From Hemerocallis citrina (lineage: Eukaryota; Streptophyta; Magnoliopsida; Asparagales; Asphodelaceae): a stretch of DNA of 64,000 bases. The stretch covers positions 309,295,724-309,359,723 of the forward strand of contig CM030361.1 in assembly GCA_017893485.1 (NCBI GenBank), read 5' to 3'. The notes below the pieces were generated by a model that worked only from the letters and a program-made list of their open reading frames with translations, had not been told where the DNA came from and made no database searches. Position 1 is the stretch's first letter; each line of letters opens with the position of its first letter. The translations under genes and the position numbers were made by a program. Shown in pieces: positions 45,994 to 56,148 of this stretch.

Positions 45994-46461
45994 ATGGCAT
46001 TATTTGTGCTTCCATTCTTGCTAAAACTATTTCTCTGGGGTTTGAGCTCATTCATAAGCCTTGCAGCTTTCATCATCTTTCGTGCGGTCGCCCTTCTCAT
46101 AGTTCTGTTCGTTCAGCTGTTGAGAGTTCCCAGCATAGCCATCGAAGTAGCACTGGAACACATCTCATGTCTACTTCGGGCTGGATTAGAGTTGGTGCTG
46201 GATGCTGTGAGAGATGGGGTGGTGTCTGTCATTTCAAGCGCGATCGACTTGGTGAGTGGTACTGCCACAGGGTCCATCACCCTCACCGCCTCGGCAGCCA
46301 TGGGGATGATGGAGAAGATGAAGAGTGTTGTGGATATAGTGGGTGAGATATTCCCTGAGGTGTTCGATGGGGCGACGGAGATGGGTTGGAAGATGATGTC
46401 GGATTTGTGGGACAACTACAGGGATGCAGTTGGATACATGCTGGAGAATGCTGTAAATTAG
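45994..46461 (+). CDS. Small plant membrane protein of unknown function
   Basis: 155 residues. I chose the ATG at 45994 because the protein begins MALFVLPFLLKLFLWGLSSF, a family-like start. An in-frame ATG at 45952 adds only 14 residues translated from the TATATA tract. Residues 1-45 are strongly hydrophobic (signal anchor or two short membrane helices). The rest is amphipathic, with Ala/Ser/Val-rich heptad-like stretches and a conserved-looking WDNYRDAVGYMLENA end. No known domain. A (TA)n run flanks the gene at both ends. Intronless. It resembles uncharacterised plant proteins, and the function is unknown. Confidence 0.7.
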   Translation: MALFVLPFLLKLFLWGLSSFISLAAFIIFRAVALLIVLFVQLLRVPSIAIEVALEHISCLLRAGLELVLDAVRDGVVSVISSAIDLVSGTATGSITLTASAAMGMMEKMKSVVDIVGEIFPEVFDGATEMGWKMMSDLWDNYRDAVGYMLENAVN

Positions 46462-46757
46462 ATATATATATATATAGTTTCTTAATGAATTTTTGTAGCA
46501 GGCAGCTAATTTTGATTTTGATTTTGATTTTTGTGGCTAACATATATAAACAATCTTGTTACTAAATTGAACATTTACTGAACTAATCGCCCATCAACTG
46601 ATCAGTAAAGTGTAAACCACAAAGACATGCAAATTGAACATGGAGATGAACAGATTAACATTGAGACTGCATGCACCTAGCAAAGTCCGCCATATATATA
46701 ACCTGCGTTACGGCCTGAATCGGCATGCATTATCTGAATTACTGAACTCGATCGTAA

Positions 46758-47109
46758 GAGCATCCACCTACTATCGTTCATCCTAAGTTTTGCATATATA
46801 GGATTTAGAAAATAGTAATTGAAGGTGAGCGTTGTAGTCGTTAAAAGCCAAATTTTAGAAGAGACAGAAGAACATCTTCTGTCTATTATTATATTTTTTT
46901 TTTGTATAATGGTAGTTTCGTAAATTCTAGGATGGCATTTTGGTAAAAAAAAATTTGAAAACTTTTGTGGGACGGATGAAGATGATCTGTCCCACCATTT
47001 TTTGGTTTTTTTTTTTAATTGTTTGGGGGGTGGTAAAATGGCATGTTCGTAAATATAAGATGGCATTTTGGTAAAAATTTTGTGGGATGGATGAAGCTTA
47101 AGATGATTG

Positions 47110-47140
<31 letters not shown>

Positions 47141-47503
47141 TGGTTGTAAAATGGCATGTTCGTAAATTATAAGATGGCATTTTGGTAAAAATTTTGTGAA
47201 AAATTTTGTGGGATGGATGAAGCTTAAGATGATCCGTCCCACTGTTTTTTTGTTTTTTGTTTTAAATTAAAAAAGAAAAAAAAGACAAAGACGAAGCTTC
47301 TTTGTCCGTCTGTTCGATTTATTTTCTCACACGGATGAACTTCATCCATCTTCTATATTTAGCATTTCGCTAAAGGGCCTGCTAAGTTTAGCGATGTACT
47401 GTTCACTCCTATTCTAATATTTGGATTTTTAGCAAACGACTGTGAGCCACTTTTCCAAATCAATTGCTATTTTTTAAATTTTTAGACAAGATTGTGGATG
47501 CTC
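46758..47503. mobile_element. GAGCATC-end MITE, copy 7, with a G29 run
   Basis: The ends GAGCATCCACCTACTATCG and GATTGTGGATGCTC are flanked by TAA. Inside, a ~75-bp sequence (AAAATGGCATGTTCGTAAAT...GATGAAGCTTAAGATGAT) is duplicated at about 47035-47107 and 47147-47234, on either side of 29 consecutive G residues (47112-47140). Confidence 0.8.
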
Positions 47504-47639
47504 TAAGCCTCCTCTAACTGCCCAGCCCGACATAACAAATCAACCATGCATGCACCCATAATGAGCCATGCTAGGCTTCAACTTGTAATTATCTCCTCGT
47601 AGCCTCCCATTGCCGCTTCTCCTTGGTCGGTCGACTAGC

Positions 47640-48560
47640 TAGCCCCGCATGCATGACTACACGCAGTCAGAACACCGGCCGATAAATGTCACACAGTTGG
47701 GCTTGCAGTTACTGCAAAGTCGTTGTCGTCGTCATATTGTACTTCAAAGAGCTGCAAAGCCTCATCAGCTCTCCCATGCAAGGCCAAGGCATAGCCGCCG
47801 ATCGACGATGATTGAAGTCCAAGTCGTAACATCACGTTTGTCAGTCATCTGAAATATAACTGTCGATCGAGCTGTCCGAATGTCTCCACACTTGCAGTAC
47901 ATATCAAGCCTGGCCTGGGCCTGCTGCAACCGATGCAGTTGCATCAGGCCCCCAAATCCCCCCAAAAAAGGGGCCCCCCATTTTCAGGAAAAAAAAATTA
48001 TGTTAGCTTCAGGCCCCTAAAATCCATGAATCATTTTAATTTTTTCATGATTTTATATTAGCTTCAGGCCCTTAAAAAAATTTATATTAGCTTCAGGCCT
48101 CTAAAATCCATGATTTCTCATGTATACTTTTTAATTTTTTTTCTAATACACGAATCATTTTTTTTGGGGTATATGTGGGGCCCCTTTTTGAGAGTTTGCT
48201 CTCCTAAAAAATTTTATATTAGCTTCAGGCCCCTAAAATCCATGATTTCTCATGTATACTTTTTTATTTTTTTCTAATACATGAATCCTTTTTTTTGGGT
48301 ATATGTGGGGCCCCTTTTTGAGAGTTTGCTTCAGGCCTCTAAAATCCTAGGGCCGCCCATGGTACATATATGTTGATAATGAGAGCATTGGTGAGTATCA
48401 AATCCTGCACCTGCAGCAGCAAGTGGTCCTTGTTGTTTGTTAATGGATGTAATTGTGGATCCATTCGCCAGTGTCGAGAGCATGCACCAAGAGCTAGCAT
48501 TGCGATGATGCTGATATCGACATAGTATTTGTATTTGTATTTGTGGGATCATCGATCCTG
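47640..48560 (-). pseudogene. PPR-repeat protein pseudogene, split by an insertion
   Basis: Minus-strand pieces match plant PLS-type pentatricopeptide repeat proteins, which edit or process organelle RNA. 48560-48362 holds DTGEWIHNYIH and ILTNALI-like segments. 47965-47765 holds LDMYCKCGDIRTA and DVTTWTSII. 47770-47640 holds MHGRADEALQLFE and GVLTACSHA. Stops and shifts interrupt it. The natural NALI-MY-CKCG order is broken between MY and the next repeat by the 47905-48361 insertion. Confidence 0.8.
47905..48361. mobile_element. hAT-like insertion in the PPR pseudogene
   Basis: Flanked by the 8-bp duplication GTACATAT (47897-47904 and 48362-48369), as for hAT elements. The ends CAAGCCTGGCC and (inward from the right) CATGGGCGGCCCTAGG are related. 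The interior consists largely of a ~130-bp tandem duplication (about 48079-48210 and 48212-48335; AGCTTCAGGCCYCTAAAATC ... GTGGGGCCCCTTTTTGAGAG). Confidence 0.75.
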
Positions 48561-48763
48561 ATTATGAATGTGATAGGGGCTGCGGGGAAAAAGATCGATG
48601 TTGATATAGTTGAGACGAAACATTCATACATACAAGTGCAAGTGTTACAAGTAGAAGAAGAATGATGTGATTGATATATGGTAATTCAAGTTGGTTCTAA
48701 TTTTGTTCGATCGTTGTGCAAGCAAATCTCAATGACCTAACTCAGTCAGAGCCAAGAGACTAA

Positions 48764-49514
48764 TGTTGGGATTGGGCGTCAACAAATGCCCTCTGGTCGT
48801 AGCGAAACTAATTAGAGTAATGAGAAAATCGAAGTAGACGAGGCGAATAAATTGAGCAAGCAAGTAGATCCACCAAACTAACACAAACACAACAACAATG
48901 ACTTATCCCGGTTAGCTTTTGCTTAATTCGGGGGGAAATATAGGGAGATCTGATATTCAACTAGAAGAGATTACAAGGAGTTACTGATTCACTTGACACA
49001 AGAAATTAAACTCACCCACCAAGAACTATCTCTCTCTCGAGCCTCTCTTTGTAATGAAGAAAAGAATCTATGAAGTACTACCTCTCATATTGGAGGAGTT
49101 TACAATATATATAGAAGAATAGAGAGAAAACCTAGGTCTAATCTTGATCCTCAGTCGTCCGATAAAACCTGAAAAAGAAGTAATTGAATAGGAGCCGCAC
49201 AATTTGACTTGGGAGTTGAAGATTAGGCTGAACCGACCTAACAAATCGAAGCCCAAAAATGAATCAGCGCCGCAGGTGGTCGACCGTCCAACAAGACCGA
49301 TCGAACGTACCGCTCTCGGACAATCTATGTTCAACGAGCGGTCGGGGTGCGATCAGGGGGTGCGGTCGACTATCAGCATGACTGGTCGACCGCAACTATC
49401 CTGCACCTACTGCTGCTGTTGTTCTTCTTCTACTCGCTTCGACGCTTCGACCTCCGTGCTTCATATTACCTTCTTTTAATCTGAACAACGAGTATACAAG
49501 ACACAATCCTAACA
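48764..49514 (-). repeat. Downstream (3') LTR of the deleted copia
   Basis: It begins TGTTGGGATTGGG and ends ATCCTAACA on the plus strand, and is followed by a polypurine tract in minus sense (CCAAGGTGGAG). It contains three words with a GTCGAC core (49278-49395). Confidence 0.88.
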
Positions 49515-50112
49515 AACTCCACCTTGGATTGCATACGAGTGCTATCACATGATGTGTTACTCATCTCCAAACTCTAACAAATTCCACTTGCAAAGAAAAC
49601 TTAGAACAATAGCTTCTTCTTCTAGTTGGAATGATCTCTACCCAATCTCACAAAATCCAGTGTCACCCCACAAAGGCACACCTCCGTAGATGTACTCACG
49701 AAATTGTCAAACTCCGCACGAACTCCACCTACCTATAAGCTTTCTCCACCTCTCGAAGATATTCGAACGTCGTGGTCTAGTCTCGATGATTCTAGTTGCG
49801 GCAAACTAGTAGAGCTTGCGAGAATAACAGGAAAAGAACTAGCAATCCTTGCACAGGATTTTCGAATTTCCCAAAGCTTGTAGAGATTGTGTTGACTTGG
49901 CCCAACCACTTTCATACCTCTAATCACCTTACAACGACCCTGAAAAACAGACAGAACTACACCTCATCAAGCTGTGTACCTACAACCCATGCATCCAGAG
50001 TTCCCAAGGAAATCAGATTCCGTTTCAATAGAGGAACATGCAAAACATCCCTTAAAGTGAACAAATTTAGACCTGACATCTTTAACTCAACTGTCCCCTC
50101 ACCCACTTCTTC

Positions 50113-50337
50113 TTAAATCTCCCCAGTTCCCGTTATTACACAATGCCATGTAGTAGACTTATAAGTAGAAAACAACTCCCTCTCAGAGCAAATATGAGAA
50201 GAACTCCCTGAGTCAAGAAGCCAACTAGAATCCAAAACTAAAGAATTTGAAACAAGAAGACACGAATTACCTGAATCAAAAGCACTAACCACATTAGAGG
50301 CTGAAATCACGTTCTTTGCGCTCTCCTGATTCAGCAA
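50113..50337 (-). pseudogene. Copia protease fragment of the deleted element
   Basis: The minus-strand frame carries the aspartic protease motif WLLDSGSSSHICS, directly after the gag frame. Truncated before integrase. Confidence 0.85.
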
Positions 50338-50340
50338 TTT

Positions 50341-50960
50341 TTAACAATCTTTCTTGATATGCCCTGGCCTCTTGCAATAACGGCAACGGATCGAATCCTT
50401 TTGCAAAGCACTTTGTCTTCCCCCTGAAGGACCATCCACTGCTAGACAACTTGTAGGAATAAATGGTGCTGATTTATGGATCTCCTTCCTAAGTTGATCT
50501 TTCTTCAATGCTTTGATTTCACCATCTACCGAAATACTCTCCTTGGCAGATCTACCGTGTAGCATGGTAGGTATCAAAAGCTCGTACGAATTCGACAGTG
50601 AATATATCAGGTTGAAAGCTTTATCTTCCTTACACACAACCGCGTTGATCGCTTTAAGTTCAGATAATATCATATTGAACTCAGTAATGTGGTCTTGGAG
50701 ATCGGTACCTTTCTTCATAGATAAACAGACCCCTTCCAATGCATCCGATCTAATAACGACGAACCAGCCACAAACTTGCTGCGTCAGTTTCTTCCAGAAA
50801 TCTTCACTTGACCTCGTCCGCCAAGGATATTCAGATCAGACTTATGGCTCTTTCACGAATATCTTCCCAAACATTCTCCTTCATGTCGAATGGTCTTTCA
50901 TTGTTCTTTCCATTGAACTGCTTGATCTTCAAAAGACTGTAATCTATCATCTTAACCAAG
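50341..50960 (-). pseudogene. Copia gag of the deleted element
   Basis: Minus strand. Open from 50739 to 50341, with a UBN2-type gag core (DLQDHITEFNMILSELKA) and a CCHC zinc knuckle CRYCKRPGHIKKDC at the end. The N-terminal part (KIKQFNGKNN...) lies at 50960-50740 with shifts. Not a working gag. Confidence 0.85.
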
Positions 50961-50978
50961 GGACTCGACAACCTGAAG

Positions 50979-50991
50979 CTCTGATACCGGT
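50979..50991 (-). other. Primer binding site of the deleted copia
   Basis: On the minus strand CCGGTATCAGAGC directly follows the LTR end, the initiator Met-tRNA type with one change. Confidence 0.8.
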
Positions 50992-51703
50992 TATTGGGGT
51001 TGGGGTGTCAACAAACGCATCTGGTCACAGCGGAACTAATTAGAGCAATGAGGAAGTCGAAGAGATAATACGAATCAATTGAGCAAGCAAGTAGATCCAC
51101 CAATCCAAACACAAACACAATGAGAATTTATCCCGGTTAGCTTTTGCTTAATCCGGGAGAAAATATAGGGAGATCTGATATTCAACTAGAAGAGATTACA
51201 AGGAGTTATTGATTAACTCAATACAAGAAATTAAAGTCACCCACCAAGAACTATCTCTCTCGAACCTCTCTTTGCAATAAAGAAAAAAAATCTATGAAGT
51301 AATCTCTCTCTCATATTAGAGGAGTTTACAATATATATAGAAGAATAGAGAGAAACCTAGGTCTAATATTGATTCTCAGTCGTCTGATATAACCTGAAAA
51401 AGAAGTAACTGAATAGGAGCCGTACGATCTAACTTGGAGTTGAAGATTGGGTTGAAACGACCTAATAAATCGGGGCCCAAAACGAACACAGTGCCGCGGT
51501 CGGTCGACCGTCCCTTTCTCGGACAATCCCTGTACTACGAGCAGTCAGGAGGGTGCGGTCGACCGTAACTTGGGACCGTCGACCGCGACTATGTATGCAC
51601 CTTGCTACTATTGTTTTCTTCTTCTACTCACTTCGACGTTTCGACCTCCGTGCTTCATCTTACCTTCTTCTAATCTCAACCACGAGTATACAAGACACAA
51701 TCC
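50992..51703 (-). repeat. Upstream (5') LTR of the deleted copia, edge lost
   Basis: Homologous to 48764-49514 with many substitutions. It contains GGTCGACCGTC-type words at about 51502-51590. The outer terminus is replaced by GTCGGAGC of the neighbouring gene fragment. Confidence 0.85.
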
Positions 51704-51948
51704 GTCGGAGCACTGTTGCCTTGAACCGATCCGCCACCTCCAACCACCATGTCCGGCTGATGTCCACCTCCGACCTTCCAGCAACGACTAGCGTTCGTGG
51801 AGGGGTGGAAGAAGGTCATCGCCAATATGGAGCCCCTCAAAACCCCACTCTCCTTCATGAAGCCCCGGCCTCTGACACCGTCATCTATTCCTATGAAACT
51901 CATGGTCAACTTCGTGCTGCCATAGCAGTTCGAGATCTCGAGCAAAGA
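51704..51948 (+). pseudogene. Mitochondrial ATP synthase delta' subunit, exon 1 fragment
   Basis: A first frame reads like the end of a mitochondrial transit peptide (RRSTVALNRSA...[11 protein letters not shown]). After a frameshift, a second frame gives [20 protein letters not shown], then [24 protein letters not shown], a stop, then SSKE before a GT donor (GTATGG). This matches the N-terminal part of the plant F1 delta' (bacterial epsilon) subunit and keeps the exon border, so it came from genomic DNA and not from a retrocopy. The frameshift and stop make it dead. The copia LTR has replaced its start. Later exons were not found. Confidence 0.85.
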
Positions 51949-52048
51949 GGTATGGAAAAGATGTGATTTTTAGGATTAGAAATATGTTCTTTAGGGATTT
52001 AGATTTGAAGCAATGACATGTTGTTGAAATTGATAGTTTAGGTAATTG

Positions 52049-52049
52049 G

Positions 52050-52085
<36 letters not shown>

Positions 52086-52118
52086 TTTTTTTTTTTTTTT
52101 TTTGGGGGGGGGGGGGGG
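52049..52118 (+). repeat. (TTA)n, T20 and G15 compound tract
   Basis: A TTA microsatellite runs into twenty T residues and then fifteen G residues. Confidence 0.9.
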
Positions 52119-52438
52119 TGTATGTTAGGGGGTTTTGACATGTTATCATGGTTTTGATTTGTTAGTGGTTGATTGGTTGTTAGGGTAATATCATTCATCT
52201 CATTTTTCTCTTCAAATCGGCATTTTAGAGTCTTCTATATGTTGTTAGAATTGGGGTTTTATGTGATGTTGATTGATAACAATTCTTAATTGGGACTTAT
52301 TGATTGTTATTCTATAAATTTATTATAGATCGATGATTTGGAGAGATCATCTGAGAACTTTTTAGGAGAAAGACAGGTGAAATCACATTATTCTCACCTT
52401 CTAAATTTTTATCTTGGTTAATGAATCTTTAAAAATCA

Positions 52439-52784
52439 CTAGCAATTTGTATGTGCGATGCACGTCATAATATATTATTTTTATAAAGTAAATACTAAGA
52501 CGTAATATAGCCTCGAACCTGAGAGCTCTTTTCTACTCATCACATATTATTTACAAATTATCCCTAGTGGCACAAACTTTTATATTATATGGTGGCACTT
52601 TTGTAAATAATTATGTTGTAAATAAATTTGAACTTTAAGGGTATTATGGTAACTAATAACAATTGAGTAAATGAATGATTAATATAACTCTCACGTAAAA
52701 ATGAATGGTTGAGATTAGATGGTTGAATGCATACAAATTATAGGTTGTCTACAAATGACAACTCTCCCATTATAATATTAGAGA
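52439..52784 (-). mobile_element. Non-autonomous Helitron, sister of the lyase-intron copy
   Basis: On the minus strand it starts TCTCTAATATTATAATGGGAG after an A and ends with hairpin GACGTGCATCGCACAT, then CTAG before T. It is homologous along its length to 13133-13485. A ~200-bp diverged direct repeat flanks it (about 52230-52430 and 52830-53030). Confidence 0.75.
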
Positions 52785-53880
52785 TTAGTGTATGTGTTTC
52801 TTTATTTTGGGAATTTATGTCCAGGTTTTGTATGTGGCGTTAAATTTGAGGTTTCTATGTGCTGCCGATTTGGGAATTCATGTAATTATGACCAAATGGT
52901 TCTTATTTTCTATTTTTGGGGTGCATAATGATGAATTGGAGAGATTATTTGAAAACTTTTGTGGTAAAAGAAGCGTAAAATCTTATAATTTCATCTTTTA
53001 TTTTATTATTTAGATTGCTCAATGTGATCTTTTTTTGGTTAGGGGATTTCTTTTGGGTTATCTCTTTGTGTTGGATTTAGGGTTTCTATTTTTTCAAAAT
53101 CCATACTTTTGTATTATCATCGTTGAAATTAAATTGTGAGTTTTGTTTTGATTTAGTGGAATTTGTAGAAACTTTCTGATGGCTTTTAATCTCCTATTTT
53201 TGCTTCTTGCATGGTTCACAACAACAACCAAGAGCCACAGGAAAAGAAAGGTATATTTGTTGTAATTGTTTTAAAGCATGTTTTATGGCGTTTAAATGCA
53301 TTTTGTAGTTTAAAGCTCTAATTTTGTTAAATGTTTGTTGTTATTGCAATTCCGATAGTGTTTTATGAGTTGCAGCACTATTTTCCTATATTGGGCTCAA
53401 TCATTTTGATACAATTTGTGATCGTTCTTGCAATGGGGGTCACTTATGTAAGAGTTGTAATTATGTATGTGCATGTACTTTATCAACTTTTTTTAACAAT
53501 CGTAGTCTTTACTTAAACATATAAATAATTATTAGAGCGTGCATCGCACTCGTACAGATTAATAGTACAGTTAATCAGACACAAGTGAATACGTAAAATT
53601 TTAATACAGTAAATACCTAAATTGGAATACAAGTGCAATTCCCTCAACCTTTCTACAGCTTCAAAGTTCTAGCCCAGCGGCAAGGTCTTTTACATGGATA
53701 AATTGCTTTTATAATTTCAGTCTTACTAATATATTTTAATAGAGTGCTTCTTGATAGAAATTGTTTTATGAGTTGATAATTTGTTCTTCGTTCAAATTTC
53801 TTAATTGCTTTTATAATCCCTTATCAATTTTATTAATCGCTTCCCCTAATTTGGGGGTGGAATTAGGGCAAGAAATTGGG
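52785..53880. other. AT-rich spacer with a Helitron 3' end
   Basis: Contains a lone Helitron-type 3' end (GAGCGTGCATCGCACTCG, then CAGATTAATAG) at about 53536-53567. The rest is AT-rich with no recognised gene. Confidence 0.45.
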
Positions 53881-54042
53881 TAAATCTAGAGTTGATTTTG
53901 GGGATGGAAGATTTTGACAGCGATCAGGGGAGGACGAGGATGGGGTGTGGCGGTTGGAGGAGGATAAGTTGGAGGCTTCGGGTCTGAGGTGGTGGCTGAA
54001 GGTGAGGATGGGGGTAGTCAGTGTGAAATCTAGGGTTGGGGG

Positions 54043-54077
54043 TGGGGGTTAGGTAAGAGCTCCTACCTAACCCCCCG
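54043..54077. repeat. Near-perfect 34-bp palindrome
   Basis: GGGGGTTAGGTAAGAGCTC followed by CTACCTAACCCCC folds on an AGCT centre with one mismatched pair. It sits between a GC-rich block (53900-54040) and the LINE. Confidence 0.8.
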
Positions 54078-54099
54078 ATAGTCAACTTCTTTAGGTTTT

Positions 54100-55745
54100 G
54101 TTCAAATCAATTAAAAGATCAAATCAATTAATGAAAAGTTAACATAACAAATCGTACATAATTTTACAAACCATCTCAGATTCATTCTAGAACATCAATC
54201 TAGTAGAAAATACAACCATATCCAAAAACATAATGCATAAAGTATACATCCATTATATCAAAATAGAAATACCCTCCATCGAAATCGCCACAATATATGT
54301 AGAGGGACATTGCCACCGCCACCACCAGTCCTACTCCTTAGTCTTTGTACGCAGTCTCTTCCTGACCCCTGCTTGACCTGCCCAAGCATTAATAAGAGCC
54401 AAAATTTTATACAACATCATGTCAAATCTATAGTTAATGTTACGGAAACAAGCATTATTTATGTCTAGTCATAAGATCCACAAGAAAGTCGTAATATCCC
54501 ACATGCCCCTACTCTCTTTCCTAATGTGTGTTGCTCTCCATGCCCCCAAATGTCATTGACATATGTTTAAATATCTAAAATACCAAATCTCAATCCCAAA
54601 ATTTCTCACATCAATTTAACCTTAGGATAGTATATGAAAATATGGTTAGCATCCTATTTTCCTAGATCACTTCTTGGACACCTCACATCGATCGGAATGT
54701 TACATTAACTTAAGTTAACTTTTGAAAGAATAACGTTGTTCATCACCAGCCATAGGAAAGCTTTAACCTTTGTTGGTGTTTCAGACTTCCAAATAGTATT
54801 TGCATCGTGACTTCTCAGTCCCCCTATCGTTCAAATGTTGATACATTGATGTAACTGAAAACAACCTACTAGATTCTAGGCCACATTCCCTGGCATCTCT
54901 CTCTCTTCGTTTGATTGTTGATCCCATTCCAATACAAGAGTTTTGAGTCTATGTAGTTGTACTTGGTTATCTCTTGATAAACTTCCATCGAACTCAATTC
55001 GTAGCCTATCATTTTTCCAGACGTCTATCACCAGAACATTCTTATTTGTCATTTTCTTTGCCAATTGTGGGAACAATGAATTGGAGCCTACACCATTTGC
55101 CCCTCCAAAAATTAGTATCTTTACTGTTCCCTATCCTGCACCTGGTGTTAGCATGAAAAAGTTCCCCCACTTTTGTGATTCCTCTCCATAGATAGACGCT
55201 TTCTCGTGCGAGCTCCGGCCTTCATATCTAAACTTCTTCTGTCTCCTATACAAGTCAAAAGAGTTACACCATCAGGTCTTCCAGCGTTTGTTCATCTTCC
55301 ACCACAAATTGCTAAGAAGTGTTCTGTTCACATCTCGAAGGTTGATGATTCCTAGTTCCCCAAACTCTTTCTTCTTACACACCCTTTCCCACACAAGCAG
55401 ATGAAATCCTTTGTTGTCTTCTTTAGTTCATTTCCACAAAAATTATCTTCTGCATTTGCCTATTCTATCAATTACCCATTTTGAAATTTCGTAGATTGAC
55501 ATTAAATACGTTGATAGGCTACTGAGAATCGCGTTGATAAGGGTGATTCTACCACCTAGTGATAAAAACTGTCATTTCCATTTTGCTAGTTTCTTCTCTA
55601 TTTTTTTTCACCAACGGAATCTAGTCTTCTTTTTGCATCCTACCAGGTTTGATGGGCGTTCCAAAGTACTTGATAAGAAATTCTCCATTCCCACATTTCG
55701 TAACTGTTGATATCGTATCTATCTGGTTCACACAGTCATTACTGA
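54100..55745 (-). pseudogene. L1-type LINE ORF2 remnant
   Basis: Minus strand with many stops. The C-terminal part of the reverse transcriptase (WKWQFLSLGGRITLINAILS, then WVIDRIGKCRR-FLW) lies at about 55600-55430, followed by the ERVC-KKE-GELGI segment, then 55076-54876 (FPQLAKKMTNKNVLVIDVW) and a zf-RVT-like region (54850-54700). This is the usual order of a plant L1 ORF2 3' half. Confidence 0.85.
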
Positions 55746-56148
55746 GGGCAGTCATGACTTAGTATGGTATTGTACGGTGTATATATGAGAATGACTCAGT
55801 TGAAGATGGTATTATGGATTTTAAATACAACCAGTTTGAGATTTAATTGAAAGCACAAATTTGTTTGTTATTTTTCTTAAGATTCCCAAAGTCTGCTGTG
55901 TAATGGTTGTGGTTGTGGTTGCTTGAGTTACAAATTTATAAATTCTAGTGATGAATGAGTACGATTTTAATTTTGTCGGAAGTCCAATACAACTGCTGGA
56001 AGTAGAAGAGGAATGATAATAAGATCCAGTCGGCCATCTCGGCCATGGCATGGTTTTGCAAATCTCAGGTCAGGCCTAAAAAAATAGTTGGTTTGGTAGT
56101 TGGTCGAGTGACTAACTTAAAATAAAAAATTATGAAGGGGAAGTAATA

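Larger units (their letters stand above)
48764..51703 (-). mobile_element. Internally deleted copia element
   Basis: LTRs of about 751 bp (left, 48764-49514) and about 712 bp (right, 50992-51703) flank an internal region of only ~1.48 kb with gag and protease on the minus strand. Integrase, reverse transcriptase and RNase H are absent. The LTRs differ at many sites, so the insertion is old. The right LTR lacks the last ~6 bases of the terminus and abuts an ATP synthase delta' fragment, so no target duplication can be read. Confidence 0.88.

Noticed and set aside
47015..47242. Poly-Pro minus-strand frames
   Set aside because: Produced by the G29 run inside a MITE.
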